Source: an uncultured bacterium
GTDB taxonomy: Bacteria > Spirochaetota > Leptospiria > Leptospirales > Leptonemataceae
Direction of reading: 5' to 3'
DNA length: 64,000 nucleotides
NCBI GenBank assembly: GCA_937928085.1
Contig: CALFVU010000008.1
Location: 248,001 to 312,000 of the forward strand
Shown: one piece after another, positions 16,508 through 26,526 of the stretch
How the letters are laid out: every line of letters starts with the position of its first letter
Numbering within the stretch: position 1 is the stretch's first letter
Position numbers and translations under genes: made by a program
Notes under the pieces: model-generated
Databases searched by the model: none
What the model was told of the DNA's origin: nothing
Seen by the model: only the letters and a program-made list of their open reading frames with translations

Positions 16508-19320
16508 TTTTTATTGATCGTTGCGGTTGATATCACTGTTTTTACAAGAGAAATATCTAAATTCAATCTTTCTGCAATCAGTTCTGGTTCCCATTTGTGT
16601 TTAAAATGCAATGTAAGAATTCCTTCTCTTTTCCATTCATCTAATACGGTTGCTTTTTTTGTTTTTTCAGTAGTATCTTTTTCTTTTGTCACTTTTTCTG
16701 CTTCTTGTAGGATTTTATCTACAGTTTCATAGAAAGCATACAATTTATCCATTCTTTCTGTAGCTTCTGAAACTAAGGATTCCAATTCTTGCTTAATAAA
16801 TCCACCTTTATCACTAATTTCAGTTAATTTTTTTGACATAATGCTGATTTGATTTTGTTTTTTTTCTAAATCTGTCATTAAAACATCAACTTGTTCAAAT
16901 CTTGCCTCAATTTCTTTAAACTTAATGTCTATATCTTTTAATTCAGCAACTCTTTTTTCTAAGTTTTCAATTTCTTCTTGTAAAGCTTCTTTTCTGATTT
17001 CGAAAAGTTCTAATTTTTGAATCAATTGTTTTGCATTTTCTCCAGACTCTACCGCATCTTTTCTTGCTTTTTCGATCACTCTTAATGAATGTTCAATATA
17101 TTTTTTTCTTTCAGTTAAATCTTTAAAAAATTCTTCGAATACTTTTCTATATTCTTCGAATTTGAATAATCTTTGTTCAATTTTTTCTGAGATTCTATCT
17201 GCACTCTCTATATTCACTAATTTTACTTCTACTTCCTGTATTTTATCGCTCAAAGAAGAAAATCTACTTTCCACAGAATCTAATAATGCTTTTCTTTCGT
17301 TTAAAAGTTTTACTTCCTGTTCAATTTTTTCTCTTATAGAATTTACAGAAGAGAGTTTAAATAGAAAATCGTCTAATTCTTTTTTACTAAGTTGAATTTC
17401 ATTTAATTTTTTTGTTAGAATTTCTAAGCCTTGATCAAATTTGATAATAAATTCTTCAGCTGTATCCACTAAATTAAGTTTTTCTTCGAATCTACGAATT
17501 CGATTTGAATCTTCTTGAATTTCTCTAAAAATTTCATCTTTTAAAAGTCGAATTTTTTCTACCTCGCTTATGATTTCTGCTCGATGATTGCTAATCTCAT
17601 TTCTTATTTGTACCAGATCTTTTTGCATATTTTCCATAGATTTACGAATCGTCGAAGAAGTTCTCTTTTCTAGTTCTTCGATTTGCAATTGTCCTCGATC
17701 TATGAGGAGAGTAAGTTGTCTTGATATTTTTTCATCAATCGTTTGGTTCAGTCTCCCTAATTTTTCATCTTGTTCTTCCATAAATTTGTATGATTTTTTT
17801 TCTAAACTTTGTATAAGCTCTTCTTCTTTTTCTAAAATATCTTTGATTGCTCTTTCTGAGATATCTAAAATTTTTTGCTTTACTTTCGAAATTTCTCTTA
17901 TTTGATCTTCCACTAATTCTACTTTGTTTTCAATTTCTTCTCTTATTTTATAAAAGCCTTCACGTAATTTTACTATTTCTTCTTTTTCGATTGTGGCAAA
18001 ATCCGATAATTCTAATTTTGAATTTTCTAAACTATGTAAAAGATTTGTTTTTAGATGTTCTCCCATCTCGATAAATTTATTGATGATGAGGTCATATTCT
18101 TTTTTTAAAGAAAGTAATTTTTTCTCTTCTTCTCTAGAAAAAAGTTGAAATTTTTCTTCATACTTTTCATAAGTTTTCTTAAAAAGTTGATCTAAATCTT
18201 CGATCTTTTCTAATCGTAATTTTTCGATTTCTTCTCTTACAGTGTTTAAATTGATGTTGAGTTCTTCTAAGTTAGATTTAGAAATATATTCCCAGTTTTG
18301 AATCCCTTCTTCAATTTTAGTTTGGATTTCGTGTTTTCCTTTTTGTATAGTTTCTTGCAATTTCGTTTCTGCAGATAAATATTTTTCTTGGAAAATTTGA
18401 ATTTGTTCAATGATTCCATTTGCCATCTTTCTTGTCTCATTTAAAATTTCATCTCTTTTCGAAAGTGTGATCAAATTAAAATTGTCAATTTCGTTTCGAA
18501 TTCTTGAAATTTCATCTTTTAAAGATTGAATTGCTGATTCTTTTATTTGTTGTAACCCCCCTTCTAAATTTTTAAACCTTTCTTGAAAAACTCTCGAATG
18601 TTCGTTAAATTTTTCTTGTAATTTTACAGACTCTAATGTGAATTTATCTTCTAACATTTGATTAATATTCTGTATTTTTTCGTACAATAGTTCTATATTG
18701 TATTTTTGTTCATCATAAGATTTGGAAATATCTTCTGTTTTGTTGTATAATTCTTTTAGTGCTAAATTTTCTTTTTCTGAATATTCACGTGTTTTATTTC
18801 TTGCTTCTTCTATTAAATGCGTTAGTACTTCGTGAAGTTTTTGATTAATAGTATTTTCTTTTTGTGTTATTTGTTCTTCTAATTGAACTGTTTTGCTTTC
18901 TAATTTTTTTAAAATGTCGTGAATGGACTGAATTTTATCAAATCCTTTATCTAATAATTGAATCTCTTTATTTAAAGTTTCAGCTTGTTGAGAGATTTCA
19001 TGAATTCTTTGTGAAATTTGATTCGAAATTTCTGATTGCTTTTCTAATTTTTTAATATATTGTTGATTGCTTTCAATGAGTTGTTGAAGAGCCTCCGTTG
19101 AGTTTTTTGCTTGTCTTAGCCTTAAATCAAAATCTATAATTGCATCTTTTATAGCTATTTTTTCATTGGTGATAAAATTAGCCATTTCTTGTTTCATTGC
19201 TTCAAAATTCTGAAGAAAATCGATGGATTCCATGGTTTTATGTTTTTGGTTTTTTTTTGATATCATCACTGAAATGAATATGGATATCAGGCTACTAAAA
19301 AATATGATTATGTATATCAT
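16504..19320 (-). CDS. SpiroCoCo-like giant coiled-coil membrane protein
   Basis: These 938 residues comprise an N-terminal transmembrane helix (about 2-19), an almost continuous heptad coiled coil (about 30-880), and a short C-terminal domain (about 895-935, WEPELIAERLNLDISLVKTV) that looks like a small helix-turn-helix. Length, layout and composition match the SpiroCoCo coiled-coil proteins of spirochaetes, which supports the taxonomic guess. It has a perfect SD (AAGGAGGAG at 19332-19324). A cytoskeletal or cell-shape role is plausible, given the membrane anchor and rod, but unproven. It is first in an operon with the secreted protein at 16079-16507. Confidence 0.75.
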   Translation of the reverse strand: MIYIIIFFSSLISIFISVMISKKNQKHKTMESIDFLQNFEAMKQEMANFITNEKIAIKDAIIDFDLRLRQAKNSTEALQQLIESNQQYIKKLEKQSEISNQISQRIHEISQQAETLNKEIQLLDKGFDKIQSIHDILKKLESKTVQLEEQITQKENTINQKLHEVLTHLIEEARNKTREYSEKENLALKELYNKTEDISKSYDEQKYNIELLYEKIQNINQMLEDKFTLESVKLQEKFNEHSRVFQERFKNLEGGLQQIKESAIQSLKDEISRIRNEIDNFNLITLSKRDEILNETRKMANGIIEQIQIFQEKYLSAETKLQETIQKGKHEIQTKIEEGIQNWEYISKSNLEELNINLNTVREEIEKLRLEKIEDLDQLFKKTYEKYEEKFQLFSREEEKKLLSLKKEYDLIINKFIEMGEHLKTNLLHSLENSKLELSDFATIEKEEIVKLREGFYKIREEIENKVELVEDQIREISKVKQKILDISERAIKDILEKEEELIQSLEKKSYKFMEEQDEKLGRLNQTIDEKISRQLTLLIDRGQLQIEELEKRTSSTIRKSMENMQKDLVQIRNEISNHRAEIISEVEKIRLLKDEIFREIQEDSNRIRRFEEKLNLVDTAEEFIIKFDQGLEILTKKLNEIQLSKKELDDFLFKLSSVNSIREKIEQEVKLLNERKALLDSVESRFSSLSDKIQEVEVKLVNIESADRISEKIEQRLFKFEEYRKVFEEFFKDLTERKKYIEHSLRVIEKARKDAVESGENAKQLIQKLELFEIRKEALQEEIENLEKRVAELKDIDIKFKEIEARFEQVDVLMTDLEKKQNQISIMSKKLTEISDKGGFIKQELESLVSEATERMDKLYAFYETVDKILQEAEKVTKEKDTTEKTKKATVLDEWKREGILTLHFKHKWEPELIAERLNLDISLVKTVISTATINKK

Positions 19321-19502
19321 TTTCTCCTCCTTATCTTTTCATCTACAGGATGGAATAGCCCTGAATGAATATGCGTAAAAATCAAAACTCCTTTTTATAT
19401 TAAATTTAACAACATTTTTTTTAAGTAGAATTGTTAAAAAAAAATTATATTATATCTAAATTTTTGTTTACTACTTAGTGTATTTATTATTTTTTTATTG
19501 GG
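19321..19502. other. Divergent promoter region
   Basis: An AT-rich spacer between the SpiroCoCo gene (minus) and the RecX-like gene (plus). It holds the strong SD of the former. On the plus strand, TTGTTT (19464-19469) and TATTAT (19485-19490) could serve the latter with a short 15-nt spacer. No gene was found. Confidence 0.4.
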
Positions 19503-20039
19503 ATGAACTCAAAAAGAAAATTATCAAGTTTTATAAAACAAGAAAATAATGTTCTGCGGTTTGATTTTGCAGGATATAAACAAAGTTTAGATTACGAAAC
19601 GTTATTAAGAAAGATCAAAATAGATTCTAAATATACTCCAATAAAACTTTATAAAATTTTTCGAAACATTAATGTAAATCCTTCTTTGTCTTTTGAAGAT
19701 TTTTTGGCTTTTTTAAAGAACAATAATCTCTGGAATGAGAAAGAAAGTATAAAAAATTATATATATGTATACATAAAAAAATATGGACCATTAAAAATTT
19801 TTTATGTATTAAAAAACAAACAATATAAAGTAGAATCCATAAAAGATGTTTTAAGATCCATTCCTAAGGAGGAATGGTTTACATATGCATTTAAAAATTT
19901 AAAATCAAAAACAGAAAAACTTAGACTTTTAGATCCCATACAAAGAAGGAAAAAAGCCTATCAATATTTACATTCTTTAGGCTATCCAAAAAAAATCATA
20001 AAAATAACTTTAAAAAAATTTCAATTGACTAAAAAATAG
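19503..20039 (+). CDS. RecX-like regulatory protein
   Basis: This 178-residue, Lys-rich helical protein has two segments that match RecX, the small three-helix-repeat inhibitor/modulator of RecA filaments: KKYGPLKIFYVL (about 89-100) followed by PKEEWFTYAFKNL, and the C-terminal RRKKAYQYLHSLGYPKKII (about 149-167). The N-terminal 60 residues are less typical. No recA is next to it, unlike many RecX genes. The ATG has no SD. The assignment rests on these two motifs and should be confirmed by a profile search. Confidence 0.68.
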   Translation: MNSKRKLSSFIKQENNVLRFDFAGYKQSLDYETLLRKIKIDSKYTPIKLYKIFRNINVNPSLSFEDFLAFLKNNNLWNEKESIKNYIYVYIKKYGPLKIFYVLKNKQYKVESIKDVLRSIPKEEWFTYAFKNLKSKTEKLRLLDPIQRRKKAYQYLHSLGYPKKIIKITLKKFQLTKK

Positions 20040-20060
20040 ATTTCTTTTACTTTCTTTGTT

Positions 20061-20351
20061 ATGAACGATAAGAATCTCAATCCTTCACAAAATTTACAAA
20101 AGAAGATTCGTTTCGAATATCAGGAGCAATCTAGACCCTTACAAGGTTGGAAAAAATGGTTTCTTGTTTTGCTTGCTTTCGTAAGTGGGATTTATGTATT
20201 CATTCCAGAGCTAACTGATGCTTTTCCTTTTTTTGGTTGGTTAGACGAAGGAATTGCAATCATTATATTCACGTATGCTTTAAATAAACTTGGTATTCGG
20301 ATTCCTTTATTTGATAAAATTCTTACAAAAAAATCAAAAAAATATAAATGA
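20061..20351 (+). CDS. Small DUF1232-like membrane protein
   Basis: This 96-residue protein has two adjacent hydrophobic helices (about 31-50 and 62-78). The linking segment, IPELTDAFPFFGWLDEGIA, resembles the DUF1232/YkvA pattern (IPDFIPvlGyLDD). Function of the family is unknown. It lies 21 nt after the RecX-like gene and is probably co-transcribed. Confidence 0.6.
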   Translation: MNDKNLNPSQNLQKKIRFEYQEQSRPLQGWKKWFLVLLAFVSGIYVFIPELTDAFPFFGWLDEGIAIIIFTYALNKLGIRIPLFDKILTKKSKKYK

Positions 20352-20504
20352 GCTTATTTAAATAACATACAAATTTTAAATGAAAGACTTTATTTCTTGG
20401 GTATTTATTTCTCAAGTAAAGAAAGCTTAGAAAGTTTCTAGAATTCCAAAGAGTAAGTAGTAATCCCAGACAAGCTATCAAATTATTCAAGTTATTCAAT
20501 GAGG
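20352..20504. other. Convergent intergenic spacer with inverted repeat
   Basis: Between convergent genes. The segment at 20388-20399 can pair with 20413-20421 (two helices, CTTTA/TAAAG and CTTG/CAAG, with a 3-nt bulge). An AGAAA-G-TTTCT palindrome follows at about 20428-20440. There is no strong T tract, so this is at best a weak terminator. Confidence 0.3.
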
Positions 20505-21065
20505 TTAGTCATTACCAAAATGTCTAAATTTCGATAAGTTTTGTTTTATAATTTCGAATACTTTGGGTAATATACTTTTTGGTACACCTAGATCTTTGTT
20601 TAAAATTTCTCCTATAAAGCTAAGAATATTTTCTTCTCCTGTTTTTCCTTCATTGCTATATATGTAAAATACAAAATTACCTTCTTCTGGTTTTTCCACT
20701 GTAAAATTTCCATAACTTGTATATGGTTCTTTTGAAAGAATGATTCGATCTCTTTTTGGTAAATCAATAATCACAGATTCATTAAATCGTATGGGTGCTT
20801 GCATAAAACCTTCTCTTAGATAGGGTTCTTGGAATCTAAATTGATATGAATTAGGTTCAAAAATAATATAAGTTTTAAATCCATCCGAATGAAATGTAAC
20901 TCCTGTAGTAGTTGGCTGGATATTTTTTACATTTTTAAAAGAAATCAACTCTATCAGGGTATAAGTAGATTTATTGTCAAACTTTGTAACGATTATATAC
21001 CCTTCTTCTTCGAAAGGAATTATTCCTTCTTGTAGGCCTTTAAAAAGTTCAATCCATCTTTGCAT
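20505..21065 (-). CDS. Conserved-looking cytoplasmic protein, unknown
   Basis: This 186-residue soluble protein has no signal peptide or membrane helix, a beta-rich N-terminal two thirds and a helical C-terminus. I recognise no family. It starts 22 nt after the cinA stop and is probably the last gene of the holA-cinA operon. Confidence 0.6.
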   Translation of the reverse strand: MQRWIELFKGLQEGIIPFEEEGYIIVTKFDNKSTYTLIELISFKNVKNIQPTTTGVTFHSDGFKTYIIFEPNSYQFRFQEPYLREGFMQAPIRFNESVIIDLPKRDRIILSKEPYTSYGNFTVEKPEEGNFVFYIYSNEGKTGEENILSFIGEILNKDLGVPKSILPKVFEIIKQNLSKFRHFGND

Positions 21066-21087
21066 AAGTTAAGTATAGTTTTTTATT

Positions 21088-22332
21088 TTATTTTATATGT
21101 AAAATTTTTTTTAGTTTTTTATATAAAAAATATAAAGCTGTATATACGGTATATTCCCTTATTCTTTCTCTTGTTGAAGGAAAGAAAATTTTATGAATTT
21201 CAATTTCTGAATTCACATAAACTCCAATATATACAAGTCCTACAGGTTTTTCCTTTGTTCCGCCAGTAGGTCCTGCTATGCCAGTGATAGAAATTCCTAA
21301 ATCCGCTTTTGTTTTTTGTATAATTCCTTTTAGCATTTCCTCAGCACATTCTCTACTAACACTACCGTACATAGTAAGGGTTTCTTCAGAAACTCCTAAA
21401 AACGATTTTTTTAATTCATTAGAGTAACTAATGATTGATCCTAAAAAGTATTGAGAAGATCCAGGAAAATCTGTAATTATTTTACTTAAAAAACCGCCTG
21501 TGCAGGATTCAGCAATTGCTAATGTTTTTTTGTTATCAATTAAAATTTTATGGATCAGTTGTTCAATTGGTTCTTTTAGAAATTGATCTTGATAAATAGT
21601 TTGTAATTCTTTAATAATTGCTTTTAAAATTTCTACTTCTTGTGATTTTTCTGTTTCTAAGAATACTTTTAAATATCCCGGAGAAGCGGATATACCCCAA
21701 GAAAGATGGATTTGATATTTTTTTTGTAGATTGTTTAATTTATTTTGAAATTCCGACTCAGGTTCATTGTAAACATAAAATTTTTCTTTAAAATAAAAGT
21801 CTCTTCTTGGAAATTTTTTTAAAAATTCTTCCAAGATTTCGGGAAGCATAGAGCGCATTTCCGTAGGAACACCGGGAAGAATTGCAATTAATTTATTATT
21901 GTATTCTAAAATCATACCGGGTGCTAAACCTACCTTATTTTGTAAAATTTTTGAATTTTTTAAGATTCGCGCCTGTCTTCTTGTAATTTCTAAATTCAAA
22001 TTTCTTTCTTCAGTAAGCTTTTTAATTTTTTCTAGAGAATATTCATCTTCTACGATGGGGTTGCCTGTAATTTTATAAAACACGTCGATAGTATGATCAT
22101 CTTCTGTTGGTCCTAGTCCCCCTGTAAAAATAATACCTTGCAAAGAAGGATCTCTTAACAAAAAATTTAAAAAATGGATTAAAACTTCTTGATGATCAGG
22201 TAGAATAGTTATACCCTGAATCGTAAAACCTTCCTCTACAAGAAATTGGGCTATTTCGGAACTGTTTGTATCTTGTGAATATCCTCTAGTTAATTCTGTT
22301 CCTGTGGAAACAATCCATAAATTAGCACTCAT
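21088..22332 (-). CDS. cinA: CinA-family protein (NMN deamidase/ADP-ribose pyrophosphatase type)
   Basis: A full two-domain CinA of about 414 residues. The N-terminal MoeA-like COG1058 domain (GTELTRGYSQDTNS, FTGGLGPTEDD, LPGVPTEM) has ADP-ribose pyrophosphatase activity in characterised members. The C-terminal COG1546 domain (AESCTGG, GAxS-like EETLTMYGSVS, ITGIAGPTGGT) is an NMN deamidase. Together they serve NAD salvage. I chose the ATG at 22332 (MSANLWIVSTGTEL) because family members begin here; upstream ATGs at 22344 and 22368 add residues without homology, and the latter overlaps holA by 20 nt. Confidence 0.9.
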   Translation of the reverse strand: MSANLWIVSTGTELTRGYSQDTNSSEIAQFLVEEGFTIQGITILPDHQEVLIHFLNFLLRDPSLQGIIFTGGLGPTEDDHTIDVFYKITGNPIVEDEYSLEKIKKLTEERNLNLEITRRQARILKNSKILQNKVGLAPGMILEYNNKLIAILPGVPTEMRSMLPEILEEFLKKFPRRDFYFKEKFYVYNEPESEFQNKLNNLQKKYQIHLSWGISASPGYLKVFLETEKSQEVEILKAIIKELQTIYQDQFLKEPIEQLIHKILIDNKKTLAIAESCTGGFLSKIITDFPGSSQYFLGSIISYSNELKKSFLGVSEETLTMYGSVSRECAEEMLKGIIQKTKADLGISITGIAGPTGGTKEKPVGLVYIGVYVNSEIEIHKIFFPSTRERIREYTVYTALYFLYKKLKKILHIK

Positions 22333-22348
22333 AAAATTCCACATAATT

Positions 22349-23374
22349 TTAAGAAAAAAATACCTCAATAGCTTTTTTTGTAAAAATCGTTTTTTTGTTA
22401 TGATCTTCTATAATTTGTCTAAAAGCAAAAGAAAACTCTAAAATTAAATTATAAATTTTATTTATTTTTTCTAGCGAAAAGAGATTGGAATAATATTCTA
22501 AATCTTTTAAAATTTTTTTTTGAATGATAAAAGGCTTTTTGTGAATCTGAGTAATTTGTAATAATTCTTCTGAATTCATATTCATTTTTTTGCCGATAAT
22601 ATATTTACGTAATTCGTCAGTTTTATTTAATAAGTTTTTTAAAAGACTAAAATGGTTATCTTCGGGAGGATTAAATTTCTCTATTTCTACTAAAAAAGTT
22701 TGAATATCCTTCTTAAAGCAAGCATCGATAATCTTAAATACATCCCATCCTCCAATGGGGTAAAATACATTTCGAACTTCCTCATAACTAACGTAAAAGG
22801 TTTTTTGTAAATCTCTTTCTATGTTTCGATGTAAATTATAAATTGCAGTTCTTAAAATTGATTCTTTTGGTGGAAACAACATTTTGATTTCATTTAGTGC
22901 TTCTTCGGATAATATCAAATGATATTGTTTTGCTAGGTTTTGTAAAAAAAACTCTATTTGATTTTCGTATATAATTTTAGTTTCCAGATAAAGGATTTTA
23001 TTGTCTTCGATTTGTATCAGTTGAAAAGGAAATGTATCTTCGTATTCTATGATAAGCCAGGTTTTTGGGGGAAGGCTTCTAATTTTGAACTTAAAATTTT
23101 TAAAAATCAATTTTCCCTGTCTAACTACATAAATTCTGTTTTGAGAAAATAAAGAAAAATTATAAATTTCATTTACAATTTGATTGAAATCCTCTACCTC
23201 TCCTGTTAAAGTAATCAATTCATAAGAGATATTTTTAAAGATTTTTTTTTCTATGTATTCTAAAATAAAATCTACTAAAGATACATCTTTGCCGTAAACA
23301 ACTAAAATCAAACAATCTTCTTTTGGGTAATTTTCGATATATTTTTTTACTTCTTCTAGTGATTTTGCAAACAT
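22349..23374 (-). CDS. holA: DNA polymerase III delta subunit-like (HolA)
   Basis: This protein of about 341 residues has HolA layout: an N-terminal AAA-like module (CLILVVYGKD, then NRIYVVRQGK and WLIIEYED), a second small domain, and a helical C-terminal collar-like domain (HFSLLKNLLNKTDELRKYI, KKPFIIQKKI, LILEFSFAFRQ). HolA opens the beta clamp during clamp loading. The ATG at 23374 is preferred; the frame extends to a TTG at 23410 without homology. It is followed by cinA. The match is by overall pattern, since HolA proteins are divergent. Confidence 0.75.
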   Translation of the reverse strand: MFAKSLEEVKKYIENYPKEDCLILVVYGKDVSLVDFILEYIEKKIFKNISYELITLTGEVEDFNQIVNEIYNFSLFSQNRIYVVRQGKLIFKNFKFKIRSLPPKTWLIIEYEDTFPFQLIQIEDNKILYLETKIIYENQIEFFLQNLAKQYHLILSEEALNEIKMLFPPKESILRTAIYNLHRNIERDLQKTFYVSYEEVRNVFYPIGGWDVFKIIDACFKKDIQTFLVEIEKFNPPEDNHFSLLKNLLNKTDELRKYIIGKKMNMNSEELLQITQIHKKPFIIQKKILKDLEYYSNLFSLEKINKIYNLILEFSFAFRQIIEDHNKKTIFTKKAIEVFFS

Positions 23375-23424
23375 TTCAGTCAATAAAAAAATGATTATTA
23401 TATCGATCAACTAGTATGTAAAGC

Positions 23425-23453
23425 TTGACAGATCTAGTAAGAATTCATAAAAT
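23425..23453 (+). promoter_or_regulatory. Strong sigma70-like promoter
   Basis: TTGACA (23425-23430), a 17-nt spacer, then TAAAAT (23448-23453) on the plus strand. This is one of the best consensus matches in the window. It reads toward the barrel gene at 23615 with a leader of about 155 nt, and a second TTGACT lies at 23582-23587, so that gene may have two promoters. The leader itself holds no recognised riboswitch. Confidence 0.6.
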
Positions 23454-23614
23454 CATCATTTCTGTTGTAAACAAGATAATTTTTTTAAGATGCTAAGATT
23501 TTACATAAAAAATAGAAGCTAATTTTTTTTAAATTTAATTTTTGGATGATTCAAAAATATTTTTTAAAGTTTAAAAAAAAATTGACTTTTTTTGTTTTAA
23601 AAAATATTAAGCTA

Positions 23615-24850
23615 ATGAAAAAAATAATTTTTAGATTCATTTTATTTATTTCATTGATTCAGGTATACTCAGAAGATTTTATTAAGCAACAATTAGCACA
23701 ACAATGGATATCAGGTAATTCCATAAATTTGGAGTTAGAAAGACAGAATTCCAGAAAAGAGGAACGGCTTAAATCTAATCCTTATGTCTTAAAACAATCT
23801 AGAAATGACGAAAAAACTTCTTCATCCTCTTTATGGGAGAACTTTTTAGAACTAGGACTTACACAACTTTCGAAAACAAAGAAAAAAAGCCCCGAAGATC
23901 TTAGTGCTATCATTAATAGTATCCGTATCGCTAATCAATTCCAGAATCAAGAAGTTACTCTAGCTTTCCAAGAAAGTGAAATTCCGGAGAAAAAACCGAA
24001 AAAGTCAATTTCTTATTCTATTTCTCCATCCAACTCAATTTTTTTTGTAAACTTTACTTATAAGTTTTATGACAACCAACTAGAATATAGAAGATATTAC
24101 GATACAAAAGAAAATTTTACTTTAGATTCTTTTGTAACTGATTATAGAGAATCAAAAATCAAGCTGGGTGGTGGTCCTTTAGATTTTTTTAAAGATTCTT
24201 TCGAAGCAAGCTTTTATCTTTTTAGAATTGAATCAAAAGGAATCTACGAAGTACAGACAAGACAAATACCTCAAAGCGAAGTATTTTTAGCTAGACCCTC
24301 TACACTAAGTTATTTTTTTTACAACTATTTAAGACCTGGCTCTGTACCTTTATCCTATATATATGGAAATAATAAAGTAAATACTTCTGGGATTGGTTTT
24401 TACCTTGGGTCCAATATAAAATTTTGGAAAATCTTTAGTATTTACAATGTTTTAGATTTTACTATGTTTCGTATAAAAGCAACTTTATCTAATTTGTCTC
24501 CTTCTTATTCTTTTTACAATCAGACTGCACGTAAAATTGAGTACGTACCTCAGATTATTTATGTTACAAAAAATTTAGATTTTAATATGCTGTTTTATTA
24601 CGAATTAGGTTTTAGTGTAACAGTAGGTAAGGTAGGTTTTAAATGGGGTGTATATTTCACTATGCCTTTGATCTTGGATATTGATCTAGAAAAACCAAAA
24701 GGCTATATTATTGCTTTAACCAATCCTATACAAATCAATTCTTTAGAAGAAGCTAAAATTTTTTACAAAGGAGATCTTAGCAATAAAACACAAAAGGTTT
24801 TTGATATATTTTTAGGGGGCATAACGTTCGGTGCAGTAAGTAAATTTTAA
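23615..24850 (+). CDS. Putative outer-membrane beta-barrel protein
   Basis: About 411 residues from the preferred ATG at 23615 (MKKIIFRFILFISLIQVYS signal peptide); the frame extends back to 23546 without a sensible N-terminus. After a charged, low-complexity linker (to about 150) come alternating hydrophobic strands rich in Tyr and Phe, and the protein ends GAVSKF with a C-terminal Phe, as outer-membrane barrels do. No family recognised; a channel or surface role is inferred from architecture. TTGACT lies 33 nt before the ATG and there is no SD. Confidence 0.65.
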   Translation: MKKIIFRFILFISLIQVYSEDFIKQQLAQQWISGNSINLELERQNSRKEERLKSNPYVLKQSRNDEKTSSSSLWENFLELGLTQLSKTKKKSPEDLSAIINSIRIANQFQNQEVTLAFQESEIPEKKPKKSISYSISPSNSIFFVNFTYKFYDNQLEYRRYYDTKENFTLDSFVTDYRESKIKLGGGPLDFFKDSFEASFYLFRIESKGIYEVQTRQIPQSEVFLARPSTLSYFFYNYLRPGSVPLSYIYGNNKVNTSGIGFYLGSNIKFWKIFSIYNVLDFTMFRIKATLSNLSPSYSFYNQTARKIEYVPQIIYVTKNLDFNMLFYYELGFSVTVGKVGFKWGVYFTMPLILDIDLEKPKGYIIALTNPIQINSLEEAKIFYKGDLSNKTQKVFDIFLGGITFGAVSKF

Positions 24851-25008
24851 ATAATGATTTTCTAGTAAGTGTTTTGAAAAATTTACAAAATTAATTTAAA
24901 AAATATTTTAAAAAACTTTTTTTAATATTATCTTCAAAAAATTTATAACTGGTTTTTTTATTATTAACAAAAATTGACAAAGAATTAAGTAAAAAAAAAT
25001 AAAGCTTA

Positions 25009-26526
25009 ATGTTATTTAATTCTATTTTATATTTTATTTTTTTCTTTATTGTTTTTTTTCTTTATTGGCTTTTCTATGGGGAGATTAGAAAATTTATTTT
25101 AATTATAAGCTCTATTGTTTTTTATGCATTTTGGGGGTTAAACGAAGAAGGAATTTTAGGAATTCGATGGAGTCTTCATTTTTTTAGTATTATTTTAATA
25201 AGTCATTATTTTAATGTGTTAATGTGGAAATTTCCAAAGAAAAAAAAAATGATTTTATATGTCTTGATTTTTCTTTTAATAGGAAATCTAGCTTTTTTTA
25301 AATATTCAAATTTTTTTAAAAAACTCGTTTTTGATTTGGGTATTTCGTATGATTTTTCTCAAAGAACAGGGGTCTTTTTACCTTTAGCCATTAGTTTTTA
25401 TACTTTCCAGATATTAGCATATTCTGTAGATTTATATCGTGGAGTAATTAAAGAAAAAAGAAGTTTTGTTGATTATTTTTTATTCATTGTGTTTTTTCCT
25501 CAACTGATAGCTGGTCCTATTATGAGGCATTCAGATTTTTTTTATCAAGAACCTGTATTAGAAAAAAAGAAAGTATATGTTGGTAGTTGGTATATTCTAC
25601 AAGGATTATTAAAAAAAGTATTAGTAGCAGATCCGATGGGTGAACTGATTTATCCCATATTTCATTCTCCCGAAACATTTTCTAATATAAGTATCATATT
25701 TGGTGGTGTAGGTTTTTCAATTCAAGTATATTGTGATTTTTCTGGATATACAGATCTTGCACGTGGTTCTGCTATGCTATTAGGTTATACAATACCAGAA
25801 AATTTTAGTGCACCTTTTTTTTCTCGTTCGGCTCGAGAGATGTGGCAAAGATGGCATATTACTTTAGCTACTTGGTTGAGAGATTATATCTATATTCCAT
25901 TAGGTGGTAGTAAGTTTTCTCAATTTCGTACATATATAAACCAAATCATCACTTTTACAGTAGGTGGTTTTTGGCATGGAGCAGATTATACATATATCGC
26001 TTGGGGAAGTTTTTGGGGATTTTTGATTGCAATAGAAAGGTTTATAGAAAATACTTTGAAAATCAAAACTGTTCCGGAAAAAAATTTTATTTTAATCGTT
26101 CTTAAAGTTTTATTCATTTTTTATTTATTTTCTTTAGGAGCCTTAATGTTTCGAGCCAGTTCTATTTCTTTTCCCGAGAGAGAATATAGTTCTGTAGAAG
26201 TGATGTATCAGTTGCTTAAAGGTAGTTTTGTAAATGGAAAAGATAAACTTAAGGATGAATTTTTACAAAACAATGGCGATATTGTTTTTATCAATCAAAC
26301 GATGGGAGAAGATTTTTTTAAATTGAATCGAATTACTTTTGAGGATACGTTTTTGATATTGGTTTTAATGACTTTGTTGTTTCATATTTTACAATACAAT
26401 ACAAATTTGATAGATAAGTATATAAGTCATCCTTTTGTTTTATTTTTGCTTGCGGGTTTCATTGGAGGAATTTTACTTCCCGTATTAGCAAAAACTGGTA
26501 ATCAATTTATTTATTTTGTTTTTTGA
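25009..26526 (+). CDS. MBOAT-family O-acyltransferase (AlgI-like)
   Basis: This 505-residue, multi-pass inner-membrane protein belongs to the AlgI/DltB class, which moves acyl groups across the membrane onto extracytoplasmic glycans or other acceptors. The conserved REMWQRWHITLATWLRDY segment and the catalytic-histidine motif GFWHGADYTYIAWG (His323) are intact, as is the PQLIAGPI loop. The substrate is unknown; no alginate genes are nearby. TTGACA at 24974-24979 sits 35 nt before the ATG, with no SD. It overlaps the next gene by 4 nt (ATGA), so the following protein is probably a partner. Confidence 0.93.
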   Translation: MLFNSILYFIFFFIVFFLYWLFYGEIRKFILIISSIVFYAFWGLNEEGILGIRWSLHFFSIILISHYFNVLMWKFPKKKKMILYVLIFLLIGNLAFFKYSNFFKKLVFDLGISYDFSQRTGVFLPLAISFYTFQILAYSVDLYRGVIKEKRSFVDYFLFIVFFPQLIAGPIMRHSDFFYQEPVLEKKKVYVGSWYILQGLLKKVLVADPMGELIYPIFHSPETFSNISIIFGGVGFSIQVYCDFSGYTDLARGSAMLLGYTIPENFSAPFFSRSAREMWQRWHITLATWLRDYIYIPLGGSKFSQFRTYINQIITFTVGGFWHGADYTYIAWGSFWGFLIAIERFIENTLKIKTVPEKNFILIVLKVLFIFYLFSLGALMFRASSISFPEREYSSVEVMYQLLKGSFVNGKDKLKDEFLQNNGDIVFINQTMGEDFFKLNRITFEDTFLILVLMTLLFHILQYNTNLIDKYISHPFVLFLLAGFIGGILLPVLAKTGNQFIYFVF

